In this document: piece after piece, positions 24,128-33,206 of the stretch
Layout: each line of letters begins with the position of its first letter
Position numbering within the stretch: the first letter of the stretch is position 1
Source of the DNA: Myxococcales bacterium
Lineage (GTDB): Bacteria; Myxococcota; Polyangia; Polyangiales; Polyangiaceae
Length of the DNA: 54,293 nucleotides
Direction of reading: 5' to 3'
Assembly (NCBI GenBank): GCA_003151595.1
Contig: PLXW01000040.1
Span: 59,796 to 114,088, forward strand
Position numbers and translations under genes: made by a program
The notes under the pieces: model-generated
What the model was told of the DNA's origin: nothing
Databases searched by the model: none
Seen by the model: the letters and a program-made list of their open reading frames with translations, nothing else

Positions 24128-26272
24128 CTACTTCTCGACGTTCTTCTTCAAGAGATCGGCGAACGTCCCGAACTTCGCCTCGCGCGTGACCTGCTCGCGG
24201 TACTGCCGATAGGCCGACCGCTCCGTGTCCTCGCTCAGCGCCTTCACCGACAGCTTCAGCTCGCCGCGGCGCGGGTCCATCTCCGTGACCTTCGCCTCGA
24301 GCGGCTTGTTCATCGGGAACTCGCGACGCAGATCCGTTCCACGCGGCGTCCCGGTGGCGGCCGCGCTGATGAAGCCGCGCGCGTTGCGCCCCGTCGCGCC
24401 GAGCACGCGCACGATGAGACCGTTCGGCTCGTAGCCGACGACCATCACCTTGAGCGGCTTGTGCATGACCACGCGCTGCGGAGTCTCGTTCGCCGCCTCG
24501 CCCGTGGGGGCCGGGTGGAGCCCGATCTTGTGGTTGCCGATCTCGAGGTGAACGACGACCACGTCGATCTCGTCCCCCTCCTTCACGACCTCGTTCGGGT
24601 GCTCGATGCGCTTCACCGACAAGTCTGCCGTGTGAATGAGCCCGTCGATGCCGGGCTCGAGCTCGACGAAGACGCCGAACGGCTGGAGGCGAGCGACCTT
24701 GCCCTTCACCTTCGTGCCCAGCGCGTACTTCTTCGCGACCTCGATCCACGGATCCGGCGTGGCGGCGCGGCGCGAGAGCCACACCTTCCCGCGGTCGTCG
24801 ATGTTGAGGATCTTCACCGGCGTCTTCTCGCCGACCTTGAAGACGTCGTGCGGGCCGTCGCCGCGGTTGTGGCTCATCTCGGCGAGCGGGACGAGCCCCT
24901 CGATTCCGCCGATGTCGAGGAACGCGCCGAACGTCACGACGCTCCGCACGGTCCCTTCCACGACCGATCCGACCTTCAGCGTCTTCAGCGCCTCCTGGCG
25001 GTGCAGCTTCGCTTCCGCTTCGAGGTACGGCTTCCGCGAGAGGACGACGTCCTTGCCGCGCTTCGCGTACTGCGTGACGAGGAACGGCAGGCGCTTGCCG
25101 ACGACGGGGTGCAGGTCGATCCCGAGGCGCAGGTCCATGTGCGATCCGGGCGCGAATGCGCGGAGCCCATCGACGTCGACCTCGACGCCACCCTTGATGA
25201 CGCCGGTGACGAGACCGAGGATCTCGCCCTTCTCCTTGAACGCGCCCCCCACGACGAGCTTGGCGCGCTGAACGCGCTTCGGATGCCGCGTGAGCACGAC
25301 GAGACCGCCGCGGCCGCCGTCGTTGTGGACGATGCCGATGAAGTCGGCGCCGACTTCGAGCTTCGTGACCGGGAACACGATCGGCTCTTTCGATCCGCCG
25401 TGCGCCGCAGCCGCGGGCTTCTCTTCGTGCGCGTGCTCTTCGATGGGCGCTGCAGCTGCAGCCGCTTCGCCTTCGGGGAGCTCGGGCGCGGTCTCGGCTG
25501 CTTCCGGAGCGGGCGCTTCGGGGGTGGGCTCGGCGTTGACCTCGGTCACGGTGACCTCGGCCGCGGTCGCCATCTCGTTCGCAGGCGTCTCGCCCGCGGG
25601 CGACTCACCGGCCGCAGGCGACTCGCCCCCAGCAGCGGCTTCCACCGGCGGCGCGAGCTCGTCGTCGAAGACTTCGCCGTCGGCGCCGTACTCGAGATCG
25701 TCCGGCAGCTCGAGCTCGCGTCGATCGAAAATCGCCGAAGCCTTGCCCGACAGGTCGACCATGATCGCGTCTTCGGTGATCTCGGTGATCTTTCCGAACA
25801 CGACGTCGCCGTACCCGAACGGCGGTCGCTCGCGCTGATCGCGCGGCGCACGGTCCTTCTTCTTCTGACGATCTTCGTGCGTCGACGCACTCGGCGCCGT
25901 GATCGCAGTTCCGTCGCCTGCCCCTTCGACGACGACCGTCGGCCCCGTTCCGTCGCCCTTCTTCTTGCGACGACGACGGCGCTTCTTCTTCGTGGGTCCG
26001 CCCGCCGCAGCGTTCGCCGGATCCCCCGCGGCCGGCTTCTCGTCCCCGGCTGGCGCGTCGTCGTCTTCTTCGCCGTCGTCACCGTCGCTCGCGTCCGCGG
26101 CTTCACCATTGCTGGCGTGCGCAGGCGCTTCGGCATGACTCGCCGTTTCCGGCGTGTGCGGGGCTTCGTTTACCGCCGCGGGTTCATGCGCGGTGGCGGC
26201 TTCGTTCGACGTGGACGCTTCGCCTTCGGGCGCGTGCGTCGACTCGTCGGGGTGCTGGTCAGAGCTCATCAT
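24128..26272 (-). CDS. S1-repeat RNA-binding protein (ribosomal protein S1-like) with long charged N-terminus
   Basis: A 714-residue protein. Residues 1-150 are low complexity: acidic and Ala/Pro-rich, then a basic block KKKRRRRRKKKGDG. A further Glu/Ala/Pro-rich linker covers about 215-300. About five S1 (OB-fold) segments follow or flank it: GYGDVVFGKITEITEDAIMV, KGEILGLVTGVIKGGVEVDV, VGSVVEGTVRSVVTFGAFLD, GTKVKGKVARLQPFGVFVE and a last degenerate one. The third and fourth are the clearest. It could serve as ribosomal protein S1 or as a separate RNA-binding or RNase-associated factor. Two adjacent ATGs (26272 and 26269) are possible starts; no clear Shine-Dalgarno is present. Confidence 0.85.
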   Translation of the reverse strand: MMSSDQHPDESTHAPEGEASTSNEAATAHEPAAVNEAPHTPETASHAEAPAHASNGEAADASDGDDGEEDDDAPAGDEKPAAGDPANAAAGGPTKKKRRRRRKKKGDGTGPTVVVEGAGDGTAITAPSASTHEDRQKKKDRAPRDQRERPPFGYGDVVFGKITEITEDAIMVDLSGKASAIFDRRELELPDDLEYGADGEVFDDELAPPVEAAAGGESPAAGESPAGETPANEMATAAEVTVTEVNAEPTPEAPAPEAAETAPELPEGEAAAAAAPIEEHAHEEKPAAAAHGGSKEPIVFPVTKLEVGADFIGIVHNDGGRGGLVVLTRHPKRVQRAKLVVGGAFKEKGEILGLVTGVIKGGVEVDVDGLRAFAPGSHMDLRLGIDLHPVVGKRLPFLVTQYAKRGKDVVLSRKPYLEAEAKLHRQEALKTLKVGSVVEGTVRSVVTFGAFLDIGGIEGLVPLAEMSHNRGDGPHDVFKVGEKTPVKILNIDDRGKVWLSRRAATPDPWIEVAKKYALGTKVKGKVARLQPFGVFVELEPGIDGLIHTADLSVKRIEHPNEVVKEGDEIDVVVVHLEIGNHKIGLHPAPTGEAANETPQRVVMHKPLKVMVVGYEPNGLIVRVLGATGRNARGFISAAATGTPRGTDLRREFPMNKPLEAKVTEMDPRRGELKLSVKALSEDTERSAYRQYREQVTREAKFGTFADLLKKNVEK

Positions 26273-26356
26273 TTGGACTGTCGTTTGCTCGTTCGGCGCA
26301 CGGGTTTTTCCAGCGCCGGGTGCTCGGGGGCACGGACCATAGCGCACGATCCCCGG

Positions 26357-26374
26357 TGTCGTCACGCGACGACA
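26357..26374. promoter_or_regulatory. Perfect 7-bp inverted repeat upstream of the S1 gene
   Basis: TGTCGTC (26357-26363) and GACGACA (26368-26374) face each other across ACGC. Read on the minus strand, a -10-like TATGGT follows about 18 nt after a GTGACG that lies inside the palindrome. It could therefore be an operator overlapping the -35 region of the S1 gene. It is 85 nt upstream of the S1 start and 23 nt past the stop of the acyltransferase gene; no T-run supports a terminator. Confidence 0.35.
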
Positions 26375-26396
26375 GGCCGATTTTGTCCCGTTCCTG

Positions 26397-28001
26397 TTAC
26401 GCCGCCGCTCGACCACGCGGAGCGAGCGAATCGAAGGCGAGCCCATGGGCCGCGAGGCGGTTCTGGTAATAGAGGAGCAGCCGGGTATCGCGCAGGAGCA
26501 GGTCGTTTCCGCGCGCGGCGAGCACCTCGTGCGTGTGGTAGCCCGCGAACGCACGGAGCGCGTCGTCCAGCACCTGCGCGCCGTCGGCCCTCTTCAGGTT
26601 GTTCGCGAGCACGATCCCGTTCTTCGCCTCGAGCTCCCGCACCTTCGCCAGAAGCACGTCGATGTCCGACGCCAGGCGCGCGCGGGGGACTGAAACGTCG
26701 TCCGAGTGGCGAAGCAGCGCGAACAGATCGGCGTGGCCCGCGGCACGACGCAGGTGCTCGAACGCCGCCGCGGCCGCCAGGTGCGTCGACATCACGACCG
26801 TGTCGCGCTTGTACGACTCGCAGATCACCTCGCCGAGCTCGCGCGTGTACTGCGCGTCGCGCGCTCCATCACGCACCGGCGCGTCGTGACGGTCCATCAC
26901 GTACGACAGCGGATCGATCTCCCGACCGCGCGCGTCGTGCGACACGCCGTTCTCGTCGACCGGATTGCCGAAGCAATCGACCGGCTGCGAGAACCGGATC
27001 ACGCACGCCGCGTCGAGCCCCATCAGCTTGTTCATGAACGACGCGATGCGCGACACCTGCGTCGATTCGTCGTCCTCGATGATGTACCGCCCCTTCCCTT
27101 CCTCTTGAAGGAAGTCGTCGATGAGCGTCTCGGCTTCGAGCGTGAGGAGGTAGTTGATGGTCGACGGCACGAAGAACACCGGCTGCGTCTTGCCGCGCAC
27201 CGCTGTCCTCACGAACGCTTCCACGCCCGTTCCGGCGAGCCCGAGCTTCAAGCGCCGCTCGACGCTGCCGCTGCGCGATCGCGTGCCGCCCGGGAAGAAG
27301 AGCGAGTGATACCCGCGCTCGATGAGGATGCACGAGTAGGCCTTCAGGACGTCCTTGTAGAGCTGGTGCTTCAAGCGCCGATCGACGCGGTACGCGCCGA
27401 GGTTGTGCATGAAGAAGCTGAGGAGCGGATTGCTGAACAGGTTCTTCCCCGCTCCGTAGGTCGCCGGCGCGAGCCCCGCGCGCTCGATGGCGAAGCCGAA
27501 GACGACGGAGTCGAGGTTCGAGAGGTGCGTGGGGACGTGGATGACGGTGCCGAGATCGCACAGCTTGCGAACCAGCTCGCGCGGTCCCTGAACGTCGATG
27601 CGCCCGTCGAGCGAGGTGAGGTCGAGCGAGTGGTGAAGGTTGCGAATCGTCGACAGCGGCGAGAGGAGGACGCCGATGATCGGAGCGGCCGCCCGCGACG
27701 CGAATTTGTACACGCGGCGGTCGAAGTTCCCGGCGACGTCCCATGCATACCTACGTGCGAGCTCTTCCAGCTTGGCCCGCTGCTCGGCCTCGCTCATTCG
27801 CCCGAGACCGCCGGCCAGCGTCCGCCACTCCGCGAGAGCCTGCCCGCCCGAAGCGCCGAGGCGGCGAGTCTCGTGGTAGGCGGCGTCGTTCAGCAGCAAC
27901 AGCGGATCTTTGACCGCTCCGCACACCCGAGCGACGACCTCGTCCACGATCGCGTCGCGCGCCTTGTTGAAGTCGAAGATGGGGGTCGTGTCGCTTGCCA
28001 C
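26397..28001 (-). CDS. PlsB-like glycerol-3-phosphate/lysophospholipid acyltransferase
   Basis: A 534-residue protein of the LPLAT superfamily. HLSNLD (near residue 158) is the catalytic H-x4-D motif. ATYGAGKNLFSNP and GAYRVDRRLKHQLYK form motif II, FFPGGTRSRSG is motif III and FFVPSTINY motif IV. The order and length suit a PlsB-type glycerol-3-phosphate acyltransferase more than PlsC. Motif III has Gly where the family normally has a Glu. It would act at the inner face of the cytoplasmic membrane in phospholipid synthesis. Start GTG 28001 is chosen as the first sensible start. It is divergent from the isochorismatase-fold gene across 166 nt. Confidence 0.82.
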   Translation of the reverse strand: MASDTTPIFDFNKARDAIVDEVVARVCGAVKDPLLLLNDAAYHETRRLGASGGQALAEWRTLAGGLGRMSEAEQRAKLEELARRYAWDVAGNFDRRVYKFASRAAAPIIGVLLSPLSTIRNLHHSLDLTSLDGRIDVQGPRELVRKLCDLGTVIHVPTHLSNLDSVVFGFAIERAGLAPATYGAGKNLFSNPLLSFFMHNLGAYRVDRRLKHQLYKDVLKAYSCILIERGYHSLFFPGGTRSRSGSVERRLKLGLAGTGVEAFVRTAVRGKTQPVFFVPSTINYLLTLEAETLIDDFLQEEGKGRYIIEDDESTQVSRIASFMNKLMGLDAACVIRFSQPVDCFGNPVDENGVSHDARGREIDPLSYVMDRHDAPVRDGARDAQYTRELGEVICESYKRDTVVMSTHLAAAAAFEHLRRAAGHADLFALLRHSDDVSVPRARLASDIDVLLAKVRELEAKNGIVLANNLKRADGAQVLDDALRAFAGYHTHEVLAARGNDLLLRDTRLLLYYQNRLAAHGLAFDSLAPRGRAAA

Positions 28002-28045
28002 GACGCGATCCTATCGCACACTGAGTAGCGCCGGAGGCGTCCCCA

Positions 28046-28085
28046 CCTGAGACCGGCCGAGCCGGTACGCCTGGGACCGGCCGAG
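28046..28085. promoter_or_regulatory. 16-bp direct repeats in a divergent promoter region
   Basis: CCTGAGACCGGCCGAG (28046-28061) and CCTGGGACCGGCCGAG (28070-28085) are 15/16 identical with a 24-bp period. They lie between two divergent genes, where tandem binding sites for a regulator would be expected. A GGGGGGA/TCCCCCC inverted repeat (28123-28129 and 28144-28150) lies closer to the plus-strand gene. No clear promoter hexamers were found. Confidence 0.4.
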
Positions 28086-28167
28086 GCGCGATCCGGCGGG
28101 TTTGCTGGCGCGTACCGTCTACGGGGGGAGCCAATTTGACGAGTCCCCCCATGCGCCCTAGGTCTCA

Positions 28168-28959
28168 ATGACGGACGTGAACGAAGAGCAAATCGCGGAG
28201 CTCGTCGCCGCCGTCCTCGCGGGAAGGCCGGAGCGAATCGTCGAGACGATGCTCGCCTCGGAGCCGCCCGAGGTGCGCGCGGCGTTCGCGTCGGTGACGG
28301 AGACGATCGCTGCGCTCGGGCTCGCGTCGGAGCCGATGACACCGAGCGCCGGGTTGCGCGCGCGCGTGCTGGCGAGCGCGCGCGCGCGGATGGAGAAGCC
28401 GACGCGGAAGGCCGTGCTCGTGGTCGACATGATCAAGGAGCACCTCACGCCGGGCATGCCGCTCGAGGTGCCGCGCGCACGCGCGATCGTCCCGGCGCTC
28501 CAGGCGCGTCTCGATGCGGCGCGCAGCGCAGGCGTGCCGGTCGTGTACATGGTCGACGAGCACGACCCGAGCGACGAGGATCTGAGCGGCACCGAGGGGT
28601 GGGGCGCGCACGCCATTCGCGGGAGCGAAGGGACCGAAGTGTGGCCGGAGCTCACGCCCAAGGACCGCGATCGCGTCGTGAAGAAGACGACGTACAGCTC
28701 GTTCACCGGAACCGAGCTGGCGAGCCTCCTCGACGAGCTGAAGGTCGACACGATCGTCCTCACCGGTTGCCTCACCGAGATCGGAATCCTGGCCACGGCG
28801 ACCGAAGCGCTCCAGCGCGGCTTCGCGGTCGAGGTACCGGCCGACTCGCAGGCCGGCGCGAACGAGATGACCGAGCGCGTGGCGATGGGCGTTCTGGCGA
28901 TCATGCCGCCGTACGGCCCGGCGAGGCGCGCGCGTCTCGAAGCGCTGGCCGCGCGCTGA
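28168..28959 (+). CDS. Isochorismatase-fold cysteine hydrolase with an N-terminal extension
   Basis: A 263-residue protein. The catalytic triad of the family is visible as Asp in AVLVVDMIKEH, Lys in VVKKTTYSSF and Cys in VLTGCLTEIG. Enzymes of this fold include nicotinamidases, isochorismatases and carbamoyl-amide hydrolases; none can be chosen by motif. Residues 1-78 precede the catalytic domain and are helical (EQIAELVAAVLAGRPE), an uncommon extension that may mediate oligomerisation. ATG 28168 is used; no strong ribosome site is visible. It is followed by a small hairpin. Confidence 0.83.
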   Translation: MTDVNEEQIAELVAAVLAGRPERIVETMLASEPPEVRAAFASVTETIAALGLASEPMTPSAGLRARVLASARARMEKPTRKAVLVVDMIKEHLTPGMPLEVPRARAIVPALQARLDAARSAGVPVVYMVDEHDPSDEDLSGTEGWGAHAIRGSEGTEVWPELTPKDRDRVVKKTTYSSFTGTELASLLDELKVDTIVLTGCLTEIGILATATEALQRGFAVEVPADSQAGANEMTERVAMGVLAIMPPYGPARRARLEALAAR

Positions 28960-28963
28960 TCCC

Positions 28964-28982
28964 TAGCGTCGCGCTAAATTTT
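28964..28982 (+). terminator. Weak terminator-like hairpin after the isochorismatase-fold gene
   Basis: TAGCG (28964-28968) pairs with CGCTA (28972-28976) over a 3-nt loop and is followed by AATTTT. It begins 5 nt after the stop codon. The stem is short, so confidence is limited. Confidence 0.4.
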
Positions 28983-29098
28983 CGCGCTTCGGCTTGCGTC
29001 CTCCTGTTCACGACGCAGTCATCGAAACGTCACGAACAACAGCGAAGGTCCGCCCGCCGCGACAGCCCACGAGCTGCGCGTCGAAAGGATTCTCGCCG

Positions 29099-30733
29099 AT
29101 GAAACGCTCTCACCGCGCTTCGCTCCCGATCGTCGCCTCTCTCCTCTTGTTCGCGGCCCCCTCGCTCGCGCAGACCGCGCCCGCAGCGCCGGCTGCACCC
29201 GCGGCCCCCGCAGCAGCGGCGCCGCCTGCAGCTCCCGTCGCACCGGCGACTCCCGCTCCGGTGTACGCGCCCGCTCCGCCCGCGACGATGGACCCGGTTG
29301 CGCCTGCAGCCGCTCCGCAAGGCTCCTCGATCGAGCTCACGACGCTCCGCCTCCTCTTGAACAAAGGCGTCATCTCGCAAGCCGAGTACGACAGCGCCAC
29401 GCACGACATGGCCGACACGGTCGGCACGAAGGCGGGCGAGACGAACACCGTCGTCATGGGCAAGTGGGCGACCACGATGTACGGCTTCATCGAAGCCGAC
29501 TCCATCTACGACTCGACGCAGAGCCTCAACGAGTCCGCGGGCAACGCGACGATCGCCAAGCCCGGCACTTACGGCCAGGACAACGGGCGCATCCAGTTCG
29601 CGGCGCGCAACTCGCGCATCGGCTTCCGCTTGAAGGCGCCCGAGGTCGGGGGCGTTCGCACGAGCGCGGTCGCCGAGATGGACTTCCTCGGAAACCAGAA
29701 CCCGGTCGGCACCGGCGCTTCGGGCAGCGGCACCGACACCGAGTCGCAGTACTTCACGAACCCCGCGTTCCGCGCCCGCCACCTCTACTTGAAGGTGGAG
29801 ACCGACGTGGTCGACTTCCTCTTCGGCCAGTACTGGCAGCTGTTCGGCTGGCAGTCGGCGTACCACCCGGCGTCAGTCGAGATTCAAGGTCTCCCCGGCC
29901 AGGTGTATTCGCGCGCTCCGCAGATCCGGATCTCGAAGACGATCAAGACGGACGACTTCCTCTTCGAAGCCGCGGTCGCCGCGATGCGGCCGGTGCAGCG
30001 TGACTCGGCGATGCCGGGCGGCCAGGCGGGCATCCGTCTCGGCGCGCCGGGCTGGTCGGGCGTCATCACGAACGGCGCGACGGGCACCAGCGTTCAGCCG
30101 CTGTCGATCGCGATCACCGGCGACGCGCGCCAGGTCCGCTTGCCGAACTACTACCAGAGCGCCTCCGACGTGGGCGGCGGCTCGTCGCGCATGGGGACGG
30201 GCTTCGCGGTCGACGCGATCATCCCCGTCATCCCGGCCAAGCACCGCCAGGGGAACGCGCTCACGCTCAACGGCGAGTTCGCCACGAGCTACGGCGGATC
30301 GGATCTCTACACGGGCCTCTCGGGCGGCGCTTCGGTGCCGACCTACTCCGCACCCACGAAGGCGGCCCCCACGGCCACGGCCAACGCGGACATCGATCCG
30401 GGCTTCGCCGCGTACGACAACACCGGCGGCGTGCACCTGATTCAGTGGACGTCGTACCTCGTCGGCGTGCAGTACACGATCCCCGGTCTCGACGGGAAGC
30501 TGTGGCTCGCGCTGAACTACTCGCACATCCAGTCGGCGAACATCGGGCGCTACTACCCGGGCGCCGGCAAGGTGCTCGCGAGCGAAGACTTCTACGACGC
30601 GAACGTCTTCGCCGACGTCGGCGCCGCGGTTCGCCTCGGCCTCGAGTACGCGATGTTCGACGACCTCTATACGAACAGCGACGTGCACGCGCGGAACAAC
30701 CGCCTGCAGTTCTCGGCGTTCTACCTGTTCTGA
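29099..30733 (+). CDS. Outer-membrane porin (DcaP/OprP-like beta-barrel)
   Basis: A 544-residue protein. The signal peptide (1-23, ending SLAQ) is followed by a Pro/Ala-rich linker to about residue 80. A short helical segment (LRLLLNKGVISQAEYD) like the periplasmic element of OprP-type porins comes next, then a long barrel region starting at TMYGFIEADSIYDS. Alternating aromatic strands and the C-terminal FSAFYLF, ending in Phe, fit BamA-dependent insertion. The start ATG 29099 has AAAGGA upstream. It is likely a trimeric anion or small-solute porin; the solute is unknown. It stands alone, followed by a strong hairpin. Confidence 0.82.
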   Translation: MKRSHRASLPIVASLLLFAAPSLAQTAPAAPAAPAAPAAAAPPAAPVAPATPAPVYAPAPPATMDPVAPAAAPQGSSIELTTLRLLLNKGVISQAEYDSATHDMADTVGTKAGETNTVVMGKWATTMYGFIEADSIYDSTQSLNESAGNATIAKPGTYGQDNGRIQFAARNSRIGFRLKAPEVGGVRTSAVAEMDFLGNQNPVGTGASGSGTDTESQYFTNPAFRARHLYLKVETDVVDFLFGQYWQLFGWQSAYHPASVEIQGLPGQVYSRAPQIRISKTIKTDDFLFEAAVAAMRPVQRDSAMPGGQAGIRLGAPGWSGVITNGATGTSVQPLSIAITGDARQVRLPNYYQSASDVGGGSSRMGTGFAVDAIIPVIPAKHRQGNALTLNGEFATSYGGSDLYTGLSGGASVPTYSAPTKAAPTATANADIDPGFAAYDNTGGVHLIQWTSYLVGVQYTIPGLDGKLWLALNYSHIQSANIGRYYPGAGKVLASEDFYDANVFADVGAAVRLGLEYAMFDDLYTNSDVHARNNRLQFSAFYLF

Positions 30734-30758
30734 GATCGAGCGCTTAGGACTGCGTTGG

Positions 30759-30790
30759 GCGCCCTCCTCGCCTCGTGCGAAGGAGGGCGC
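30759..30790. terminator. Strong 10-bp hairpin between the porin and kinase genes
   Basis: GCGCCCTCCT (30759-30768) and AGGAGGGCGC (30781-30790) pair perfectly over a 12-nt loop. It lies 25 nt after the porin stop. No T-run follows, so termination may be factor-assisted or the hairpin may protect the 3' end. It ends 27 nt before the kinase ATG, so it may also affect kinase expression. Confidence 0.55.
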
Positions 30791-30816
30791 ACACGCGTCT
30801 GCTAGGCTCTTCCGCG

Positions 30817-32175
30817 ATGTCGTCCGCCGCACCCGCACCCGGCACGCTGCTCGCCGGAAAATACCTGGTCGAGCGTGTGCTCGGCGAAGGGGGGATGGGC
30901 GTCGTCGTCGCGGCCCGGCACACGCAGCTCGAGCAACGAGTGGCGTTGAAGTTCGTGCTCCCCGAGGCGCTGAAGAGCACCGACGCCGTGGAGCGCTTCG
31001 CACGCGAGGCGCGCGCCGCCGCGAAGTTGAAGAGCGAGCACGTGGCCCGCGTGCTCGACGTGGGGTCGCTGGAGAACGGCGCCCCTTACATGGTGATGGA
31101 GTACCTCGAGGGGCGAGACCTCGCGGCGATCATCGAGGAGAGACCCCTCTCGCCGCGTGAAGCCGTCGATCTCGTGCTGCAAGCGTGCGAGGCGGTGGCC
31201 GAGGCGCACGCCGCGGGGATCGTGCATCGCGATCTGAAGCCGAAGAACCTGTTCGTGACGACGCGCGTCGACGGGCGGCCGCTGGTGAAGGTGCTCGACT
31301 TCGGGATCTCGAAGCAGTCGAACGCCGACGGCTCGACCAGCGGGCAGCTCTCGCTCACGCGCACCACGATGGTGATGGGCTCGCCCAATTACATGTCGCC
31401 CGAGGCGCTGCGATCGGCGAAGCAAGTCGACGCGCGCTCGGATCTCTGGGCGCTCGGCGTCATCTTGTACGAAGCGATGACGGGGCACGTGCCGTTCGTG
31501 GCCGACACGATCACGCAGCTCACGGCGATGGTCCTCGAGCAGCGACCACGCCCGCTGTCGGACCTCCGGCCCGACGTCCCCATCGGCCTCGCGAACGCCG
31601 TGCTGGCGTGCCTCGAGAAGGATCCCGCGCTGCGAACGCAGTCGGTGGCCGATCTGGCGCGCGCGATCGAGCCGTTCGGCGAGAACGCGGGGGTGGCCGA
31701 TCGGATCGCGAACGTGGCGCGCGGTGGAACGACGCAGCGATCTGTGGTCGATCGGTCGAGCGATCGCGCGACGGCGGTGGTGACCGGGAGCGGCGGCACG
31801 TCGGTGGCGTGGGGCGAGACGTTGCTCGCGCGCGGATCGCGAACGCGCACGGTCGTGATCACGATGCTCGCGAGCGTTCTCGGGATGCTGGTGGTGGGCG
31901 CCATCGTCTTCGCGTTCGTGCGCCACTCGTCCGGGCCGTCCGCCGCGGCGACGAGCGCGCTCGAGACCGTCCCGCCGACGCGACAGATCGATCTCGCGCC
32001 CCCTCCCCCGGCGCTTCCGAGCGCTGCGCCGAGCGCGGTCGCCGCGTTGCCCTCGGCGTCCTCCGCGCCGAGCGCCTCTCCGTCGATCGCACCTCCGCAT
32101 CGAACGACCCCCACCCCTCCGCCGCGCCCGCCGGTGCATCACGCGGGCGACGATCTCCCGAACGAGCGCAAATGA
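30817..32175 (+). CDS. Membrane-anchored eukaryotic-like Ser/Thr protein kinase
   Basis: A 452-residue protein. The kinase domain (residues ~13-275) has GEGGMGVV (ATP loop), VALKFV (catalytic Lys), [10 protein letters not shown] (catalytic loop), LDFGISK (Mg loop) and [10 protein letters not shown] (activation segment end). One transmembrane helix lies near residues 346-370. The outer tail (about 80 residues) is Ala/Pro/Ser-rich with no recognised sensor domain. The start ATG 30817 gives the usual short N-terminus. Its stop overlaps the next gene's ATG by 4 nt, which in turn overlaps a third gene, so the kinase is made with a TPR protein and a propeller lipoprotein. Substrates unknown. Confidence 0.93.
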   Translation: MSSAAPAPGTLLAGKYLVERVLGEGGMGVVVAARHTQLEQRVALKFVLPEALKSTDAVERFAREARAAAKLKSEHVARVLDVGSLENGAPYMVMEYLEGRDLAAIIEERPLSPREAVDLVLQACEAVAEAHAAGIVHRDLKPKNLFVTTRVDGRPLVKVLDFGISKQSNADGSTSGQLSLTRTTMVMGSPNYMSPEALRSAKQVDARSDLWALGVILYEAMTGHVPFVADTITQLTAMVLEQRPRPLSDLRPDVPIGLANAVLACLEKDPALRTQSVADLARAIEPFGENAGVADRIANVARGGTTQRSVVDRSSDRATAVVTGSGGTSVAWGETLLARGSRTRTVVITMLASVLGMLVVGAIVFAFVRHSSGPSAAATSALETVPPTRQIDLAPPPPALPSAAPSAVAALPSASSAPSASPSIAPPHRTTPTPPPRPPVHHAGDDLPNERK

Positions 32176-33206
32176 AGCGACGACCGACGCCTGGATGCCT
32201 TGCCCCTCTCGCCATCGCGCTCGCCGTGACGATGGCCTCTTCACCGGCGCGCGCCGACGACGCCTCCAGCCAGGCGGCGGCGCAGGCGCTGTTCGACGAA
32301 GCGCGGAAGCTCGTCGCCGACGGCAAGTACGCCGATGCGTGCCCGAAGCTCGCCGAGAGCGAGCGGCTCGATCCCGGCGCGGGGACGCTGATGAACCTCG
32401 CCGACTGCTACGAGAAGAACGGTCAGACGGCGAGCGCGTGGGTCACGTTCAAGGACGCCGCTGCCGCGTCCGACACCAAGCACCGCGCGGACTGGGCGGA
32501 GCGCGCGAGGCAACGATCGGCCGCGCTCGATCCGAAGCTCTCGCGACTCACGATCGACGTGCCGGCGACGAGCCGCGCCGACGGAATGATCGTGCGGCGC
32601 GACGGCGTCGAGGTCGGGCCGGCGGAGTGGGGTCTCGCGATCCCGACCGATCCGGGCGAGCACGTGATCGAGGTCGTGGCTCCGCACAAGAAGCGATGGA
32701 CCGGCAAGGTGACCGTCGCCCCGGACGCCGCGCAAGCGCACCTCGCGCTCCCTCCGTTCGAAGACGAGCCGGAGCCCGTCATCGCGCCGCTCGCGCCCGT
32801 CACCGCGCCGGTGACACCCGCTCCGGTGACGGAAGCGTCGCGGCCGATCGAACCGGGGAGTGACGGCGGGGCGCAGCGAGTGATCGGGCTCGTCGTGGCC
32901 GGGGTCGGCGTGGTCGGCGTAGGAATCGGAACGGTGTTCGGCCTCAAGGCGATGAGCGACAACAACGACGCGAAATCTCTGTGCCCGCAGAGCACGTGCG
33001 CGAGCGCCGCGGGCGTGCAGGCGAACGACGACGCGAAGAGCGCGGCCACGCTCTCGACGGTGGCGATGATCGCGGGGGTCGCGGCGATCGGCGGCGGCGC
33101 GGTTCTCTACTTCACCGCGCCGAAGCGCGCGAGTCAGACGGGTCTCCACGTGTCGCCGCAGATAGGCCCTGGCATCGCCGGAATTCGCATCGGAGGTGCG
33201 TTTTGA
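32172..33206 (+). CDS. Exported TPR protein linked to the Ser/Thr kinase
   Basis: A 344-residue protein starting at ATG 32172, overlapping the kinase stop. The signal peptide ends near SPARADD (residue ~28). Residues 33-110 are TPR helices (AQALFDEARKLVADGKYADA and after). Residues 125-195 resemble a PEGA-type beta domain (VPATSRADGMIVRRDG, DPGEHVIEVVAPHK). A Pro/Val-rich linker follows, then two hydrophobic segments near 237-262 and 285-310 that probably span the membrane. The layout is typical of envelope proteins next to myxobacterial kinases. Its role may be to sense or scaffold for the kinase, by inference from coupling. Confidence 0.75.
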   Translation: MKRRPTPGCLAPLAIALAVTMASSPARADDASSQAAAQALFDEARKLVADGKYADACPKLAESERLDPGAGTLMNLADCYEKNGQTASAWVTFKDAAAASDTKHRADWAERARQRSAALDPKLSRLTIDVPATSRADGMIVRRDGVEVGPAEWGLAIPTDPGEHVIEVVAPHKKRWTGKVTVAPDAAQAHLALPPFEDEPEPVIAPLAPVTAPVTPAPVTEASRPIEPGSDGGAQRVIGLVVAGVGVVGVGIGTVFGLKAMSDNNDAKSLCPQSTCASAAGVQANDDAKSAATLSTVAMIAGVAAIGGGAVLYFTAPKRASQTGLHVSPQIGPGIAGIRIGGAF

